Both the position numbers and the translations under genes were made by a program. Below are positions 60,556 to 64,000 of a stretch of DNA of 64,000 nt, piece after piece. Within the stretch, counting starts at the first letter, position 1. Each line of letters starts with the position of its first letter. Location: positions 46,239,001 through 46,303,000 of the forward strand of contig NC_088335.1 in the NCBI RefSeq assembly GCF_036884655.1, read 5' to 3'. A model generated the notes under the pieces. The model had not been told where the DNA came from and did not search any database. It worked only from the letters and a program-made list of their open reading frames with translations. Source of the DNA: Musa acuminata AAA Group (Eukaryota > Streptophyta > Magnoliopsida > Zingiberales > Musaceae).

Positions 60556-61760
60556 GAACTGCTTCATGTCGAGTGCATTATGACAAACTACAGCAATTTG
60601 GACAAATCATTACCTCATTGTTCTCTATTCTTAGCAGAAAACACATGTAATCATCAATTAGATCACTTCCAGATTCTGAAACCTTCTAATTTTTCAGGAA
60701 AAAAAAGAAGAGAAATGAGATCTACAAAAGGTTATAAGTTTAACTAAGTTTACGGTATTCAAATTTTTATTTCTAGTATTATCTATTAAGGTTTTTCCCT
60801 ATCTTTTCTCTCCTCGTACTATTAACATTAATTATTTTTATTTTTTTTGACTATCGTATCGATAGTTCTGCCGAGCATATGTTTATATCATATTAAATAA
60901 TTCTCTCTCGTCTAATTCTCTAATGAAACTTTACATAATTATTCACAAAAAAAAATATTTTTTCTTCTTATCCTTTTATCAATCCATATATCCATCTCGA
61001 TATTCTCATCACAATAATATAATTTTTTAATTATCTAATACTTAAAATCATAAAGCATTACTTTGTTTTTATTATATAAGTAAGTCACTTGATATTTGAA
61101 TTATTGAATTCGTTAGGAGCGAGCCTAAAATAACTTCTAAGTCTAAACCTAACTAATTTACTGGTTATATAAACTTTGACTACAGTAAATGTTGAAAAAC
61201 AAAACTGTGGCATCAAAAGAACAAATACAAAAATAATAATAAATTATAATACAACTCCAAAAATACTTAATAGGCATAAGATTTGGGTGGCATCATTTGA
61301 CTACATCCATAAGGAAAAATTCAAATTATTTTACTATGAAGAGCAATAATAAAAAGAAAGCCCTCTTAAGCAAATCCAAACTTTAATCCAAGCTTAAGCC
61401 CTTTTTTACATATTGTCACATAATTCTTGAGAAAATTTTTTTTTTTCTTTGTTTGAAAATTTTCTGTCCTCTAATCACTCTATTTTCAATGAAGGAATCC
61501 AAGAAATACTAACAGTAAGTCGGTTGCCTTATCATGTTGTATCACCTTCTCTTGAAAGCAGGTAAGCTACGTACTGTGTAGGCCAGTCCAAAAGTTACAC
61601 AGCACATCGAACAAACACTTGGCGTGCAAGAGGGACCGACAAAGTACACAGAGATAAGCAATTCTCCCACGAAGCTCCCTCGAACTTTCATGGCGTACCG
61701 GCTCTCGACGTAATCCTCTTGCACCGCAACTTCCATGCAATTTACGACCCTCAGCTTCGT
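60556..61760. other. Spacer between the MATE and CML genes
   Basis: AT-rich, without a supportable gene. The last 250 bases are G/C-richer and are probably CML promoter. The minus-strand frame 61542-61970 is antisense to the CML coding sequence. Confidence 0.45.
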
Positions 61761-61765
61761 GTGCA

Positions 61766-61773
61766 TATATATA
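61766..61773 (+). promoter_or_regulatory. TATA-like box very close to the CML start codon
   Basis: TATATATA lies only 22 bases before the ATG at 61795. If it is used, transcription would start near 61796-61800, past that ATG. Translation would then begin at the in-frame ATG at 61801 or 61810. Confidence 0.45.
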
Positions 61774-61794
61774 GCATCGCTTAATCCACAGACG

Positions 61795-62343
61795 ATGGCC
61801 ATGGCAACCATGTCTTCTAAGCTATCCAAATCCCTCTCTCCTAAGCGATCCAAGCTTAGTCTGCCGCTCTGTTGCAGCCAGGCTGATGCCGCTGCCCCCG
61901 TGGCCTCGCCTCCCCCCTCCTCCCCACGCAGGGATCGCGTCGATGAGCTCCTCCAAGTCTTCCGCCACATCGATCAAGATCGGGATGGGAAGATCTCCGG
62001 CGTGGAGCTGCTCGGTTTCTTCGGCTCCATAGGCGAGGAGATGCCGATGGAGGAGGCGGAGGCGGCGATCGCAGAGCTCGACTCCGACGGCGATCGGCTT
62101 CTGGACTTTGGGGACTTCCTGAGGATGATGGAGAGGGAGGAGGAGGATGACCTGAGGCGGGCGTTCGAGATGTTCGAGGTGGTGAAGGGGTCGGGGAGGA
62201 TCACGCCGAAGGGGCTGCAGAGAATGATGACCCGGCTCGGCGAGGAGAGTTCGGTCGAGGACTGCAAGGCCATGATACGGGCTTACGACCTCGACGGAGA
62301 TGGCGAACTTGACTTCCATGAGTTCCACCAGATGATGAGTTAA
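61795..62343 (+). CDS. Calmodulin-like (CML) EF-hand calcium sensor
   Basis: A single exon of 182 aa from ATG 61795. Further in-frame ATGs lie upstream at 61735 (beyond the TATA-like box, so unlikely) and downstream at 61801 and 61810. After a Ser/Pro/Lys-rich N-terminal extension (1-45), four EF-hand units follow. EF1, loop 60-71 (DQDRDGKISGVE), is canonical. EF2, loop 96-107 (DSDGDRLLDFGD), has Arg at position 6 and Asp at position 12. EF3, near 128-139 (EVVKGSGRITPK), lacks the acidic ligands and is degenerate. EF4, loop 165-176 (DLDGDGELDFHE), is canonical. A degenerate third hand with functional 1, 2 and 4 is common in plant CMLs. It probably relays calcium signals to unknown targets. 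CC at 26-27 could be a lipidation site, but no clear motif is present. Third positions are strongly G/C. Confidence 0.9.
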   Translation: MAMATMSSKLSKSLSPKRSKLSLPLCCSQADAAAPVASPPPSSPRRDRVDELLQVFRHIDQDRDGKISGVELLGFFGSIGEEMPMEEAEAAIAELDSDGDRLLDFGDFLRMMEREEEDDLRRAFEMFEVVKGSGRITPKGLQRMMTRLGEESSVEDCKAMIRAYDLDGDGELDFHEFHQMMS

Positions 62344-63250
62344 GAGTCTATATATATATACTCATCATCTAATTAGCTTAAAAGCTTGTAAATTAGGCTA
62401 TACTATATGAATAACAATGAATCCTCGTACTATATCTAAGTTTTAATATGGCAGAAAATATTGTCATATTTATGTGTGTGTGTGTGAGGATAATTAAGGA
62501 TGCTGGTAATTGATAAGAATTTTGATTTTTTTTTTCTGTGAATATAGATTAAGGGTGTACAACCATGTGATTCATATAAATCTTATATCAAATTTTTTTT
62601 ATATTTTTATTATTAATCTCTTGATTTTATTTTTTTTGTTTCGAGCGCTTCTTTCCCTTTTTCCAATATTGTTCAGATTAATAAAGCAAGGTGAGATTAA
62701 AAACTAAAACAGTTGGGTGAAAATGATAAAAACAGTCAGTAATGCAGTGAAAAAAAAACTAAATTAGATATATTATTTTATAAAATAGCTTAAGTGTACA
62801 AAATATGATGGATAGTGATAGGGAATATATACTCAATCAATCGTAATTTAATATGTAACCATCATGTCGACAAGAGTCTATGACAAATGATTATGGGTTG
62901 TCTTTTATTTTTATCGCTCACATGAATAATAAGTCAAGAAAAAACTAAAATATCCCATGGAATATTCTACGCCCTTTAGGACGCATATGCACTCATACAC
63001 ATTGAGTTATTAACTAGAGCATCAATGGATCAAATAGGAAAATCTCTTTCGACCTTGATCTTAATTGTAAGTCGTACCTCAGGAGTTAGACGTTTTTACC
63101 TTAGATAACCCTATGCATATGAGTCTGGACCACATAGAGCTAACCAAGATGTCAACAATATTTTTTCTTATCATTTTTTAAGTTAGAAGTATAGCCCAAT
63201 GTCACAGAAACACTCACCCATTGACACAATATTTTCATTCAAGGATGATA
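62344..63250. other. Spacer after the CML gene
   Basis: AT-rich, with a short (TG)n at 62474-62487. No gene-like frame or known repeat is recognised before the LTR begins at 63252. Confidence 0.4.
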
Positions 63251-63251
63251 G

Positions 63252-64000
63252 TGTTGATTTCTATATTTTGATAATGAAATCAATTGATGAATTTATAAAC
63301 TAATAAGCATTTGAGTTAAGTGACGCAAGAGAAACTTCGATCATGGACTTGAACCATCGAAAGATACATTGTTGAAGTAAGAGAATCATACGTTTGGCCG
63401 GAAAGCATCATGTCAGAGATTGGACGTCGAACTAGAGGATTGGTCGACGTATCGAAGGATGAACTTTGTGCCATGAGTTCAGGCATCAAGCTAGAAGGAT
63501 TGAGTATTATTCCAGAAGATCAAATGTTGTAAGAGGTCTATATGTCGGGCAATACGCCAAAGAAAAAGACGATACGTTAGAGGTTAGGACGAAGTGTTGG
63601 ATGAGCAAATGTCATGCCAGACAATGTACTGAAAACTTCATAAGTGGTTATATCTTGATCGGAGTGACTTAGAGTCTAATTGAGTTGGTTCTAGGCTGTA
63701 ACTATGTCAACTTAATTAGAAATCCACTAGGCTTGAACCAGCACTGAATTGAGCATATTAAAAGACTAATTTAATTACCTGGGGTTGGGCTAGGCAATGG
63801 TACTACTTGTGAGCTAAAAAGTATGGATTATGCTTTTCTGAAAATCCCAATGGTAGTACCGCCAATGTTAGCGGTAGTATCGCCCAAGCAGGCGATGGTA
63901 TCGCCAAAGCCTAGGTTCCCAGGCTCTATACGGTGGTAGCATCGCCCAGCGTAGGCTTGAAAAACCCGAGATTTAAATTTTTGACTCAATTTTTGAAGTC
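63252..64000 (+). mobile_element. Copia (Sirevirus-like) LTR, copy 2, cut by the window end
   Basis: It begins TGTTGA and matches 9955 onwards for at least 450 bp with many substitutions, including GGAAAGCATCATGT, GGATTGGTCGAC and 'gatgttgtaagaggtc'. Past 63840 it has four GGTAGTACCGCC-like units (for example GGTAGTACCGCC, GCGGTAGTATCGCC, GCGATGGTATCGCC and GGTGGTAGCATCGCC), where copy 1 has one clean unit and a decayed one. The right end and any internal domain lie outside the window. Confidence 0.7.

Noticed and set aside
61542..61970. Minus-strand 142 aa open frame
   Set aside because: Overlaps and is antisense to the start of the CML gene; no domain.
1..64000. CRISPR arrays, bacterial operons, tRNA or rRNA genes
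   Set aside because: None seen. The tandem repeats lack CRISPR spacing, the genes have introns, and I could not identify a tRNA cloverleaf or rRNA segment by eye.

Overview
This is a 64 kb piece of a plant nuclear chromosome. The genes have introns, AT-rich intergenic DNA is interrupted by long TA and CT/GA microsatellites, and decayed retrotransposons are common. Several genes have almost pure G/C third codon positions (GATL, ELO, CML, the 27.9 kb gene) while others do not, a split typical of monocots. The LTR families look like those I associate with banana relatives (Musaceae, Zingiberales). That assignment is from memory and is not proven here.

Nine protein-coding genes can be supported. 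In order: an eight-exon, membrane-anchored J-domain co-chaperone (3.07-8.82 kb, +); a small DUF688-type protein (15.9-16.3 kb, +); a phosphytosulfokine-class peptide hormone precursor, i.e. phytosulfokine (PSK), with an intact YIYTQ (19.2-19.5 kb, +); a secreted glycine-rich, eight-cysteine protein (24.5-24.9 kb, +); a small basic protein of unknown function (27.9-28.3 kb, +); a plant ELO-like membrane protein (30.4-31.3 kb, -); an RMA-type RING membrane-anchor protein whose last zinc ligand is Arg instead of Cys (38.75-39.64 kb, +); a GT8 galacturonosyltransferase-like protein (51.7-52.8 kb, +); an eight-exon MATE/DTX transporter (58.5-60.6 kb, +); and a calmodulin-like protein (61.8-62.3 kb, +). 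That makes ten entries; the DUF688 gene is the least certain of them.

Between the genes lie mobile-element remains. There are two copies of one Copia-type LTR (9955-11058 and 63252 to the window end), a degenerate Ty1-copia pol with a probable LTR (11.06-14.6 kb), two 3' fragments of an RTE-type LINE (about 23.0 and 46.1-47.0 kb), Tat/RIRE2-like Gypsy LTR pieces (17.1, 25.4 and probably 54.5 kb), a GTACCG-rich DNA-transposon-like unit (43.4-44.25 kb) and several MITE-like AT-ended repeats. The long gene-poor tracts at 31.5-38.7, 39.7-51.6 and 52.8-58.5 kb hold no gene I can support.

The genes do not form a pathway or cluster; this is ordinary interspersed plant gene order. Shared themes are the secretory pathway, cell wall and signalling: PSK hormone, glycine-rich secreted protein, GATL glycosyltransferase, ELO in the ER, RMA in the ER and a calcium sensor. 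I see no new multi-gene system. The observations most worth checking are the RING C-to-R change, the ELO protein without a histidine box but with an ER dilysine tail, the hairpin at 22.25 kb, the partial duplication upstream of the DUF688 gene, and the in-frame 54 bp triplication at 9.6 kb.
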